From: UBA974 sp002292405
GTDB taxonomy: Bacteria > Bacteroidota > Bacteroidia > Flavobacteriales_D > Sanyastnellaceae
Assembly (NCBI GenBank): GCA_943842425.1
Contig: CALTBR010000001.1
Span: 583,929 to 647,928 of the forward strand
Direction of reading: 5' to 3'
Length of the DNA: 64,000 nucleotides
Part shown: one piece after another, positions 33,508 to 41,778 of the stretch
Layout of the letters: each line of letters opens with the position of its first letter
Numbering within the stretch: the first letter of the stretch is position 1
Made by a program: the position numbers and the translations under genes
The notes under the pieces: model-generated
The model's input: the letters and a program-made list of their open reading frames with translations, nothing else
What the model was told of the DNA's origin: nothing
Database searches by the model: none

Positions 33508-35685
33508 TTACTCGACAACAAACACTTTCTCTGCGGAACCGTCGTCATAGATATAGAAAACAATTTGGCCTATCACCTCATTAACTTCTCTCCCTAGTTG
33601 ATCAACAATTTTAACTAACGATTTATTTATTTCAGGATCTCCAACTTCTACATTACTTGAGGGATCAATAACCACGTTAAACTCCACTCTTTCAGAGATG
33701 CAAGGATCGGCAGAATGCATACGCCAGTTGTAGAAGAAATAGTAGTAATTGTATTGATTGTTACTTGTAACGGTGGTGCTTACTATGCTAGCTAAGGACC
33801 CTATCTCATAAGGGTAGTTAATGTCTGCGCCTGGAGCGTCACGCCAGAGATATGGCTCGTTATTACCTGCACTCAAACCATATCCTTCACCTGCAGGAAG
33901 TTCGACATCCAATATAAACTCATTCCAGCCTTCATCTAATTCTTGAAAGACTTCACTCAATAGACTTCCATCTGTATCCAAAATAAGTATGCTATGCAAA
34001 GCTGATTGCTCAGAATATACTTCTACGGATTCAAAAACGACAGATTCGAAGACATCAAATTCTAGCCAGTATGCATTGTTGTCGTGGTATTGGCCATTGT
34101 TGAAGTCAGGCTCCTCCTTGCCGCCTACAACATCCCACTCTCCGTCGCTATTCGCCGCCCATATATTTTGGGGGAACAGTTCAAACGACATTTCAAATGA
34201 TTCACTTATGGATATGGGGTCTGATGCGGTTTCGCTTTCATACCAAAAAGTACCGGGTTCATTTTGGAACTCAACACCAACATCTTCCTGCATAATTGTT
34301 TGTGGTAAGGGAGGTGCTATTATGAAGCAAGTACTATCATCAATAGTAGCATCTAATGAGTAGTTACAAGCATCAATATCAGTGCAACCAACACAGAATA
34401 ATTCTTCATTTTCACATCCACCACAGATGTTAAATCCAATACATGAACCATCATCTTCAATAGCGTTTTGATCGTAGTTACATGCTTCAGAATCGGTGCA
34501 ACCTAGGTCGCTTAACTCTCCCGATAAGCCTAATAAAAACAATCCTTCTTGAATGTGAGAAACAGCAATTACTCCAGAGGGGAAATATGGATAGTTGGAC
34601 CAAGTCCCGTCAAATTGAGCAGAATTGTTAGAGGGGTAGAGATCAAAATATGCAACTTCTTCGAGGTTTGCATCAGCAATATTCTCGGTATCTAGTATCC
34701 TCAATCCAGCTGTATAATTAGATTGATAAACATACCCATTATGCGTGTAAAGATTGTGATCAATAGCTGATGTGCTAGAAACGAAGGTCCCAATAATTTC
34801 AGGCGAACTAAGGTCTAGCATATCCCAAATAAACGTGGTTGTATTTATTCCGATATTCTGTTCATCGAGTTCGTCATTGCTTAGGAAATACCTGTGATCT
34901 TCTGTCAGCCATCCCTGATGAGTATACGATGAACCAGGATATCCAGTGCTGCTGATTAAACTAGCATTACTAGCATCGGTTACATCTACAACTGTCACGG
35001 TGTTCTCGTTACAAGCAAATGCAATTTCTTTCCCCTGGAAATTCGAATCTGGCCCAGAGTAATTCACAACCTGCGCGTCATGTGTATAGCCGTCTTCAGA
35101 GAAGTCTCCTATCAAAGTGGGATTCAAAGGGTCGCTGATATCTAGAATGTGAAGTCCACCCTCGAACGTGTTTGTTCCCACTCCATAAGCTCTGCCCGTA
35201 CTTTCATTAATCACAATGTTATGTGCATTTCCCCATCCATTGTAAAGCGCATCCTCCTCAAACAAGAGTGGTGGTGCTTCGATATCTCTCAGATGTGTCA
35301 GATCGAAAATTTGCATCCCATGTCCCCCAGCCTCAGAAACGATAAAAGCGTAGTTGTTGTAAACCTTAATATCACGCCATGTAGAGTTCTGAGTTGCGGT
35401 AGGAAGATTGCCTAAATAAATAGGGTTAACAGGGTCAGTGATGTCGAGGAATGCAGTTCCATTTGTTCTGCCAAGTATGACATACTCGGCACTATCTAAT
35501 GGGTCTACCCACCCCCAGATATCATTCATCGATCCTCCCCCTATATCTCCATTCTCTACAAACGAAAGTAGATTTATATTCTCACATGGATATGGGCCTG
35601 CCATACCGTTAACGCAAGGGGTTTGGGCTAGAACTCCCAAGGAGCTAAATAAGAAAAAAGCGGAGAACAAAAGTCGAGTGTACAT
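33508..35685 (-). CDS. Secreted choice-of-anchor-B protein with LVIVD-type repeats
   Basis: A 725-residue exported protein. The signal peptide MYTRLLFSAFFLFSSLGVLA is followed by the choice-of-anchor-B propeller (about 25-390), with repeated units such as AFLDITDPVNPIYLGNLP, MQIFDLTHLRDIEAPPLLFE and LHILDISDPLNPTLIGDFSE. Two GCTD..CNYD..DGSC repeats (about 395-450) and a C-terminal beta domain follow. The last 33 residues (IVDQLGREV...FYIYDDGSAEKVFVVE) form the same tail as in the esterase at 29794. Surface display or release by type IX secretion is inferred; the ligand is unknown. Confidence 0.88.
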   Translation of the reverse strand: MYTRLLFSAFFLFSSLGVLAQTPCVNGMAGPYPCENINLLSFVENGDIGGGSMNDIWGWVDPLDSAEYVILGRTNGTAFLDITDPVNPIYLGNLPTATQNSTWRDIKVYNNYAFIVSEAGGHGMQIFDLTHLRDIEAPPLLFEEDALYNGWGNAHNIVINESTGRAYGVGTNTFEGGLHILDISDPLNPTLIGDFSEDGYTHDAQVVNYSGPDSNFQGKEIAFACNENTVTVVDVTDASNASLISSTGYPGSSYTHQGWLTEDHRYFLSNDELDEQNIGINTTTFIWDMLDLSSPEIIGTFVSSTSAIDHNLYTHNGYVYQSNYTAGLRILDTENIADANLEEVAYFDLYPSNNSAQFDGTWSNYPYFPSGVIAVSHIQEGLFLLGLSGELSDLGCTDSEACNYDQNAIEDDGSCIGFNICGGCENEELFCVGCTDIDACNYSLDATIDDSTCFIIAPPLPQTIMQEDVGVEFQNEPGTFWYESETASDPISISESFEMSFELFPQNIWAANSDGEWDVVGGKEEPDFNNGQYHDNNAYWLEFDVFESVVFESVEVYSEQSALHSILILDTDGSLLSEVFQELDEGWNEFILDVELPAGEGYGLSAGNNEPYLWRDAPGADINYPYEIGSLASIVSTTVTSNNQYNYYYFFYNWRMHSADPCISERVEFNVVIDPSSNVEVGDPEINKSLVKIVDQLGREVNEVIGQIVFYIYDDGSAEKVFVVE

Positions 35686-35901
35686 CTTTCAATCATTGAG
35701 GTATGTAAAAGTACATTAGGGAAATTGATAGAGTGATTTTCTATTGAATTAAATAATCTTTAATTTTGTTAATCCTCGAAATTGTTCAACTCGCTGTTTA
35801 TTAGCACACTATTGAAATGCTTTAGAATACTCCTCTACGGTATATAAATAAAGAAACGAACATTTCATTTAGTTGGTTGAATTGTACTTTAACTTTCACA
35901 T

Positions 35902-36924
35902 ATGAATTTATCTAAAATTGTTACTATTTTGCTCATTTTAGGGTTCTTCGGCTACTTTATGTTTTTTGCCCCTAAAGTTGAAAAGCCGACTCAATCCACT
36001 TCGGCCACCATATCTGGAGTTGTGACAAATCACATAGGTGATACGATTAAATTCTACGCTCCGGATTCTACCTATATCACAGTACTTGATACTGCGACAG
36101 GTTTTTTCGCAATTGAGTTCGAATGGGACACAGCTTCCGACGTGAACTTCTTCCATGGGGAGGAAAGCACGAAGATGTACCTTCAACCTGGTGACGATAT
36201 TAAATTAACGATCGATACTGAACAATTCGATGAGTCTATTTCATATCAAGGGAGTGATGAGAGTTCTTACTACGCATGGCAATACATAGCTAACGAGAAT
36301 AGTGATTTTCCTAAAATTACTGAGGTGGAAGACGATGTACTGGATTCATTGTTAAATGAATACTACAAACCATTTTTAGTTAAGGCTGAGTCTTTTAAAG
36401 AATCAAACTCGATATTCTACAATTCAATCCTTGAAGGAATGAATTTTACCAAAGAATACATTATCAATCGCAGGTCAGTTCTTGCAGCGCTTCCACAATC
36501 TGGAGAAGCAGCTATTGACTTCACATATCCAGATAAAGACGGCAATAATGTTTCCCTTTCTGATTTTGTAGGATCAGTTGTATACGTTGATGTTTGGGCT
36601 ACATGGTGTGGCCCTTGTCGCGCTGAAATGCCTTTCCTGCATGAACTTGAAGCTGAGTACAGCGACAAGAATGTTACATTCATAGGCGTAAGTGTTGACG
36701 AAGATAAAAACAGACAGGCTTGGCTGGACATGATGGTGGATAAGGACATAAAAGGCGTCCAGCTTTTTGCCGATGGATGGAGCCAAATCACAAAAGATTA
36801 CGCCATAAATAGCATTCCGCGCTTTATGCTATTCGACTCAGAAGGAAATGTGTCAAACCTAGACGCTGACCGTCCTTCTTCCGAAGAGATTCGACCTACA
36901 CTTGATGCCCTTTTAGTAGAATAA
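35902..36924 (+). CDS. TlpA-like thiol-disulfide oxidoreductase
   Basis: A 340-residue periplasmic thioredoxin-fold protein. One N-terminal membrane helix (about 5-22) anchors it. A DUF4369-like beta domain (about 35-120) and a helical linker (about 125-195) precede the thioredoxin domain (about 200-340). The redox site WATWCGPCRAEMPF has Cys at 236 and 239, and a cis-Pro occurs in INSIPRFMLFD. This is the ResA/TlpA type that reduces disulfides, for example in cytochrome c maturation. Abundant Cys-rich secreted proteins encoded nearby could be substrates, but that is speculation. Confidence 0.92.
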   Translation: MNLSKIVTILLILGFFGYFMFFAPKVEKPTQSTSATISGVVTNHIGDTIKFYAPDSTYITVLDTATGFFAIEFEWDTASDVNFFHGEESTKMYLQPGDDIKLTIDTEQFDESISYQGSDESSYYAWQYIANENSDFPKITEVEDDVLDSLLNEYYKPFLVKAESFKESNSIFYNSILEGMNFTKEYIINRRSVLAALPQSGEAAIDFTYPDKDGNNVSLSDFVGSVVYVDVWATWCGPCRAEMPFLHELEAEYSDKNVTFIGVSVDEDKNRQAWLDMMVDKDIKGVQLFADGWSQITKDYAINSIPRFMLFDSEGNVSNLDADRPSSEEIRPTLDALLVE

Positions 36925-36961
36925 AGACCTGATTTATTCATTGAAACCTAAAATTTATACT

Positions 36962-38122
36962 GTGAAAAATATTTTTATTTTTATTTTATTTTCCCTGGCT
37001 TATAACATTCATTTTGCTCAAGACTGGATACAGCTGGAAGACTATCCAGGACTAGGAAGAAATCATCCCATTACTTTTTCAATCGGAACTGACGGATATG
37101 TGTTGGCTGGAGAAAATGAAAATGGATACTACGTTAAAGATTTTTACAAATACGACACCACTTCAGACACGTGGACACAGCTTCCTAATTTTCCGGGCTA
37201 TCCCAGAGGATATGCTTATGGAATTGAGCACAACGGAAAGGCGTATGTAGGTTTTGGGACTTTTGATTTAGGACCATTAGATGACCTGTGGGAGTATGAC
37301 CCTATAACAGAAGCATGGACTGAGCTAGCTTCATGCCCTTGTGGAGGAAGGCTACATCCCGCAATGCTTGAAGCGGGAGGTAAAATATATGTAGGACTTG
37401 GAGGGAGTAATTTCGAAAACCTTGACGATTGGTGGGCATATGACATTGCTACAGATATTTGGGAGCAAAAGGCTGACTTCATCGCTGAAAAAAGACACCA
37501 TCCATACTTCTTTTCCATTGATGATATTGCATACGTGGGATTTGGACACGGAGACGATATTTACAACGATTTTTATAAATACGAGCCGGACACTGACACT
37601 TGGACACAAGTTGCGAGCATTCCAGATCAAGGGCGCGTTGCAGGAACACAGTTCTCATACAATGGAAAGGGTTACGCTCTCAGTGGGGATGGTGATACTC
37701 ACTCTTATCTTGAAACAGGTGAGTTTTGGCAATACACACCTGAAACGGATTCATGGTTCAGCCTTCCACCGCATCCAGGACACAGCAAGTGGGCTCCAGG
37801 TTGTTTCATCGTAGGCGACGTTCTCTACTTTACTTCAGGCCTACAATATGATGATGGTAATTCCGAAACCCTCAACGATCTGTGGAGATTTAACCTTGAT
37901 GAGATAGACGGTATCGAAGTTGTAGAGCTAGAAACACTTGTATATCCTAACCCTACCACGGATAAAATCATTCTATCATCAACGGTTGATTACCAACTCT
38001 TCTCATTAAAAGGTGAGCTCATCTTAGAAGGGAACGCTTCGTCTATTGAAGTGAGTCAACTTTTAAAAGGAGTATACATCCTTAATACTAAGGTCAAGAC
38101 GTTCAAAATAATCAAGGAATAA
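36962..38122 (+). CDS. Secreted Kelch-repeat protein with type IX sorting domain
   Basis: From a GTG at 36962 the 386-residue protein starts MKNIFIFILFSLAYNIHFAQ, a clear signal peptide; a TTG at 36941 would add 7 residues. Six Kelch-type units follow, each with a pattern like FYKYDTTSDTWTQLPNFPG or LWEYDPITEAWTELASCP, forming a beta-propeller (about 25-310). The C-terminal 75 residues (VYPNPTTDKIILSS...LKGVYILNTKVKTFKIIKE) are a type A Por secretion domain, so it is exported by type IX secretion. It starts 37 bases after the TlpA-like gene. The ligand is unknown. Confidence 0.88.
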   Translation: MKNIFIFILFSLAYNIHFAQDWIQLEDYPGLGRNHPITFSIGTDGYVLAGENENGYYVKDFYKYDTTSDTWTQLPNFPGYPRGYAYGIEHNGKAYVGFGTFDLGPLDDLWEYDPITEAWTELASCPCGGRLHPAMLEAGGKIYVGLGGSNFENLDDWWAYDIATDIWEQKADFIAEKRHHPYFFSIDDIAYVGFGHGDDIYNDFYKYEPDTDTWTQVASIPDQGRVAGTQFSYNGKGYALSGDGDTHSYLETGEFWQYTPETDSWFSLPPHPGHSKWAPGCFIVGDVLYFTSGLQYDDGNSETLNDLWRFNLDEIDGIEVVELETLVYPNPTTDKIILSSTVDYQLFSLKGELILEGNASSIEVSQLLKGVYILNTKVKTFKIIKE

Positions 38123-38149
38123 GTCGACTACTGTTAATTCGTTTGCAAG

Positions 38150-38776
38150 TCACTGTTTTGCTGATTCGAGTTTTATATAAACGAATTTTAAGGTGATCCA
38201 TGCCAAAACAAAACCTGTTGCGATATCGAACAGGTGATGTTGATGCGTTAGGATTACAGATAGTGAGATCATAATTACCCAAAGGATCAATAGGGCGTGG
38301 AAGAGCTTTTGTTTGGTTTGTTTAATGAGAGCAAAAGCTGATATGGAAGAGAAAGTTATGTGTAGCGAAGGGTAAAGATTGTGAGGCTTGTCTATAGTAT
38401 GTAGAGCTTCGAAAAGTGATTCAAAACCTTGAATATTTTCAGTTCTAGAGAAGCCCATTTCTCCTGGGAACAGTAAGAAAATTGTACAAGCAATAGCGGA
38501 ACTCACCATCATCGTAATACTTAATGAACGTATACTCTGAGGAGATTTAACGAGTACAATACTCAGAAAAATCAACAGGTAATAAGATTCATAAAACAGA
38601 ATCATCCATGGTACTTGAGGGATGTCTTTTTCACACTCCATGTAAAGTCGATGATAGGAATGGAAAGTGTCAACTATGCTATTTGTACTCAGATAAAGTA
38701 CCACACAGAATAGAACACATAAGCTTCCCCAAATCGCAATCGCTTTTAGGTGTTCCTTCATTTTTTCATACTCCAT
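38150..38776 (-). CDS. PAP2-superfamily membrane protein
   Basis: A 208-residue protein with about six membrane helices. The phosphatase-type motifs are PSLHITFSSISAF (about 135-147, with His) and LTHQHHLFDIATGFVLAW (about 177-194, with the second His and Asp). This is closer to the inositolphosphotransferase (Aur1/Ipt1-like) branch of PAP2 than to simple lipid phosphatases, so the substrate could be a phospholipid or a sphingolipid head group. Start at 38776 or at ATG residue 6. Confidence 0.8.
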   Translation of the reverse strand: MEYEKMKEHLKAIAIWGSLCVLFCVVLYLSTNSIVDTFHSYHRLYMECEKDIPQVPWMILFYESYYLLIFLSIVLVKSPQSIRSLSITMMVSSAIACTIFLLFPGEMGFSRTENIQGFESLFEALHTIDKPHNLYPSLHITFSSISAFALIKQTKQKLFHALLILWVIMISLSVILTHQHHLFDIATGFVLAWITLKFVYIKLESAKQ

Positions 38777-38805
38777 CCTTGTTACTAAATAATTTTTCAG
38801 GGATT

Positions 38806-39366
38806 TTATGTAGTTGAAATAATTTGTAACACAAATTGACTTAACATGAAAAAGGCAAAAATGTAATTGGCGATTTTATTTTTTATGAATGCGAAAACAA
38901 TGAATATAATGGGTAGAAATATCTTACTGAAGTCCATATCTGCTCCATAATTCTGTTCTGAGTTTGCAACAATAGGACCCATAACAAACATGAGAATAAA
39001 CAAAAGACCAACTAAGATGAACACATGTCTTTTATTGTTATTGAATCCCTCTTCTAAATTGTTATTTATTTCTTCTTGTGTATTAAAAAATAAATAAAAA
39101 CACAAATAAAATAGACACGCTTGTATGGTCACAAACGAAAATTTTAATAGACTCCAATCAACGCAATCATGCCATAAAGAATATACGCTTACCCAGAATC
39201 CAAGTGCAAGCAAAAAAAACCAAGCAGCCCAAACCCACCACAACCAATAATTTTTAATCTCACTTATATTTTGAATTAACCGTGCAACACATGATAATGC
39301 ATGCGTAAGCGCAAGTCCATAGATTAATGAAATAAATGTAATAATATACCCAAACGAAATCTCCAT
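38806..39366 (-). CDS. Membrane protein of unknown function
   Basis: A 186-residue protein with five or six predicted membrane helices (approximately 5-27, 40-62, 72-95, 113-132, 142-160 and 164-182). No family recognised. It lies upstream of the PAP2 gene on the same strand with a 29-base gap, so the two may be co-transcribed. Confidence 0.65.
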   Translation of the reverse strand: MEISFGYIITFISLIYGLALTHALSCVARLIQNISEIKNYWLWWVWAAWFFLLALGFWVSVYSLWHDCVDWSLLKFSFVTIQACLFYLCFYLFFNTQEEINNNLEEGFNNNKRHVFILVGLLFILMFVMGPIVANSEQNYGADMDFSKIFLPIIFIVFAFIKNKIANYIFAFFMLSQFVLQIISTT

Positions 39367-39438
39367 GATTCAAACATACGACTCTAGGGCTTTAATTAGC
39401 GCAAGTGATTTCCGCAAGGAGGATTTACAATGATGTTT

Positions 39439-39825
39439 TCACTCCCTCTTTTTAAATTCTATTGATACGCTATTAACGCAGTAACGTTTGCCAGTAGAAG
39501 TTGGGCCATCATCAAAGACATGCCCCATATGTCCGTCACACTTTGCGCAAGTAATTTCAGTACGTATTCTTCCTCCCGAAGTGTCAAGAGTTTCTTCTAT
39601 CGCATCATCTTCTACAGGTTTAGAAAAACTAGGCCAACCACAGCCGCTGTCAAACTTACTCTCTCCATCAAAAAGCTTTTCTCCACATCCTTTACACACG
39701 TAATCTCCCTTGTCATACAATTGATCATATTTACCTGAAAAAGCTGGCTCAGTGCCTTTTTCTCTTAATATTTTAAACTCTTCTGCAGTAAGCTGAGAAG
39801 CCCAATCTTTTTCTGATTTTTTCAT
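39439..39825 (-). CDS. msrB: Peptide-methionine (R)-S-oxide reductase
   Basis: A 128-residue MsrB that repairs the R form of methionine sulfoxide. The zinc-binding CxxC pairs are CKGCG (about 44-48) and CAKCDGHMGH (about 93-102). The catalytic Cys is in RYCVNSVSIEF near the C-terminus. The block FDSGCGWPSFSKP is highly conserved. It lacks a signal peptide and so acts in the cytosol. Confidence 0.95.
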   Translation of the reverse strand: MKKSEKDWASQLTAEEFKILREKGTEPAFSGKYDQLYDKGDYVCKGCGEKLFDGESKFDSGCGWPSFSKPVEDDAIEETLDTSGGRIRTEITCAKCDGHMGHVFDDGPTSTGKRYCVNSVSIEFKKRE

Positions 39826-39897
39826 TTGATGTCGGGTTTGGATGTCTTAACGGGTGATTCATTTAATCCTCAAATAAAATTACACCATATTTACTTT

Positions 39898-40281
39898 ATG
39901 AAAACAATACTCAGAAATATTTTTGCCTTGATAGCAGGTGTAATACTTGGATCAGTTTTAAATATGTCATTCATTGTTGCAGGTTCAAAAGTTTTCCCTT
40001 TATCTGAATCATTTGAACCTATGAACGCAATGAATTGGGATTTGAAGTTTTTCATATTCCCTTTCTTAGCTCACGCATTAGGGACATTAGCAGGAGCTTT
40101 TATCGCTGCTAAGATTGCATCTACATACAAGAAAACATTTGCTTTGATTGTCGGGGCGTTTTTTCTAATAGGAGGTACAATGATGGTGTTCATGCTACCC
40201 GCTCCTCTTTGGTTTATCGTCTTAGATTTAACAGTTGCCTATATTCCTATGGGTTGGTTAGGTTGGCGTATCTCTCGTTGA
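39898..40281 (+). CDS. Small membrane protein of unknown function
   Basis: From the ATG at 39898 (MKTILRNIFALIAGVILGSVLN) a 127-residue protein with four membrane helices (approximately 5-27, 52-72, 78-97, 102-122). An upstream ATG at 39826 adds 24 residues without hydrophobic or family character. The family is common in Bacteroidota but its function is not known to me. Confidence 0.72.
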   Translation: MKTILRNIFALIAGVILGSVLNMSFIVAGSKVFPLSESFEPMNAMNWDLKFFIFPFLAHALGTLAGAFIAAKIASTYKKTFALIVGAFFLIGGTMMVFMLPAPLWFIVLDLTVAYIPMGWLGWRISR

Positions 40282-40295
40282 TAAGACTTCACGAA

Positions 40296-40724
40296 TCAGT
40301 CAATCACCTCAACACTGAAGGTATCACCTTGACTTATGTCGTTAATGGCATCAATCCCCTCCACAACTTTTCCAAAGCATGTGTGATTGCGATCTAAGTG
40401 AGCCGTATTTGTTCTTGAGTGCACGATAAAAAACTGTGATCCACCAGTATTGCGACCTGCATGCGCCATTGATAAAACACCTGTATCGTGGTGCTGGTTA
40501 TCTCCGTCGATCTCGCAATCTATTTGGTATCCAGGGCCTCCAACACCAGACCCTTGAGGGCAACCTCCTTGTACTACAAAATCTGGAATAACTCTGTGAA
40601 AGGTAAGTCCTTCATAAAACCCGTCTTTGGCGAGTTTCACGAAGTTAGCTACAGTATTGGGAGCATCCTTTTCGAAAAATTCCACTTTTAAATCTCCTTT
40701 TTCTGTGTGTATGATTGCGTGCAT
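40296..40724 (-). CDS. Cyclophilin-type peptidyl-prolyl isomerase
   Basis: A 142-residue cytosolic cyclophilin that speeds cis-trans isomerisation of prolyl bonds. The motifs FHRVIPDFVVQGG (about 42-54, with the catalytic Arg), MAHAGRNTGGSQFFIVH (about 86-102) and LDRNHTCFGKVVEGIDAI (about 108-125) are complete. No signal peptide. It converges with the membrane-protein gene at 39898-40281, leaving 14 bases. Confidence 0.95.
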   Translation of the reverse strand: MHAIIHTEKGDLKVEFFEKDAPNTVANFVKLAKDGFYEGLTFHRVIPDFVVQGGCPQGSGVGGPGYQIDCEIDGDNQHHDTGVLSMAHAGRNTGGSQFFIVHSRTNTAHLDRNHTCFGKVVEGIDAINDISQGDTFSVEVID

Positions 40725-40818
40725 AATGGTGTGTTTTATTCTGCTAAACTATGTTACAAATCCTGTTTATGATTGTCAGTAGTAAAAATAGATGGTGATA
40801 TTTTCTGATATTGTATGG

Positions 40819-41778
40819 CTAGAGCTGCTGGATCTCAAAAGTGGGGTGTCCTTTCTCTCCTAAATCATCGTAAAAGTCGATAAAATGTATCTTGAAGTAT
40901 TGATCGAGGCCATTCTTTATGATATAATTTTTTTCTGCATAAATTAAATAAAATCCAGAATCAAAATCAAAATCTTTCCAATCATATCCAATCACATCTT
41001 GATTTGAAGAGAATGAGTAGGATTCAATATCTTCATATGTTATTTCGTTAAATTCTTTTTCAGAGTCAATAGCCACAGTAATATATTGTGAATTAATCAA
41101 TACTCCCGTTACTAAATAGGCGGAAAATGGATCATAGAACAAATTTGTATATTGCGTGAAGAGCAAGTCCCAATCGGATGAAAGAGGTTCAATGTCTACT
41201 GCGAAATTTTCAGAGAAGGAGAAGCAAACTCGATGTAAATCAGCGTCTTTTTCAATAAAAACTAATGATTCTTGCTCATGTGTAAGGTCAGCTGTCCTGA
41301 TAAAATAACCCGATTCATTCACGGAGTCAATTTTCAACTTCATATATCCAAGCTGCTCTTCGGTAGAGGAATATCCTAAATCAACAACATAAAACTTATC
41401 GGAGTTGCGATAATCATCAATAGCTGTACTGTCAAGATTGCCATTAGGGCTATCAAATTTCCAGACGGCATCCTCGATTTCAGGTGTGTCTTCAAAATCT
41501 AAGTTTTCAACGCTCCATATACCTCCCGCTTTGGATGAATTTATAACAATATGCCAATCATCAACTCCTGTTAGAAAACCTAAATCCCAATCTGTTTTTT
41601 CATTCTGAGATACAACTGAGTTGCTCTCTAAATTATAAAATATCTGATTATTGTACTCAGATCCTATTTCTATCATTGTAGTTTCGAGTTCACCACTGGC
41701 ATGAGGAGAAATGGGAATCTCACCTGGATTACACCCTGTTATAAAAGCTACAATGATGATAGATAGTATACATCTCAT
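40819..41778 (-). CDS. HmuY-like lipoprotein
   Basis: From the ATG at 41778 (MRCILSIIIVAFITGCNPGE) a 319-residue lipoprotein, with lipobox ITGC at residue 16. The start forms an ATGA overlap with the TonB receptor's stop. The body is HmuY-like: repeated WDL motifs (TDWDLGFLTG, SDWDLLFTQYTN) and YLVTGVLIN near the middle. HmuY proteins capture haem outside the cell and pass it to a TonB-dependent receptor. The haem ligand His pair of HmuY could not be placed, so the ligand is uncertain. It is the third gene of an operon. Confidence 0.8.
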   Translation of the reverse strand: MRCILSIIIVAFITGCNPGEIPISPHASGELETTMIEIGSEYNNQIFYNLESNSVVSQNEKTDWDLGFLTGVDDWHIVINSSKAGGIWSVENLDFEDTPEIEDAVWKFDSPNGNLDSTAIDDYRNSDKFYVVDLGYSSTEEQLGYMKLKIDSVNESGYFIRTADLTHEQESLVFIEKDADLHRVCFSFSENFAVDIEPLSSDWDLLFTQYTNLFYDPFSAYLVTGVLINSQYITVAIDSEKEFNEITYEDIESYSFSSNQDVIGYDWKDFDFDSGFYLIYAEKNYIIKNGLDQYFKIHFIDFYDDLGEKGHPTFEIQQL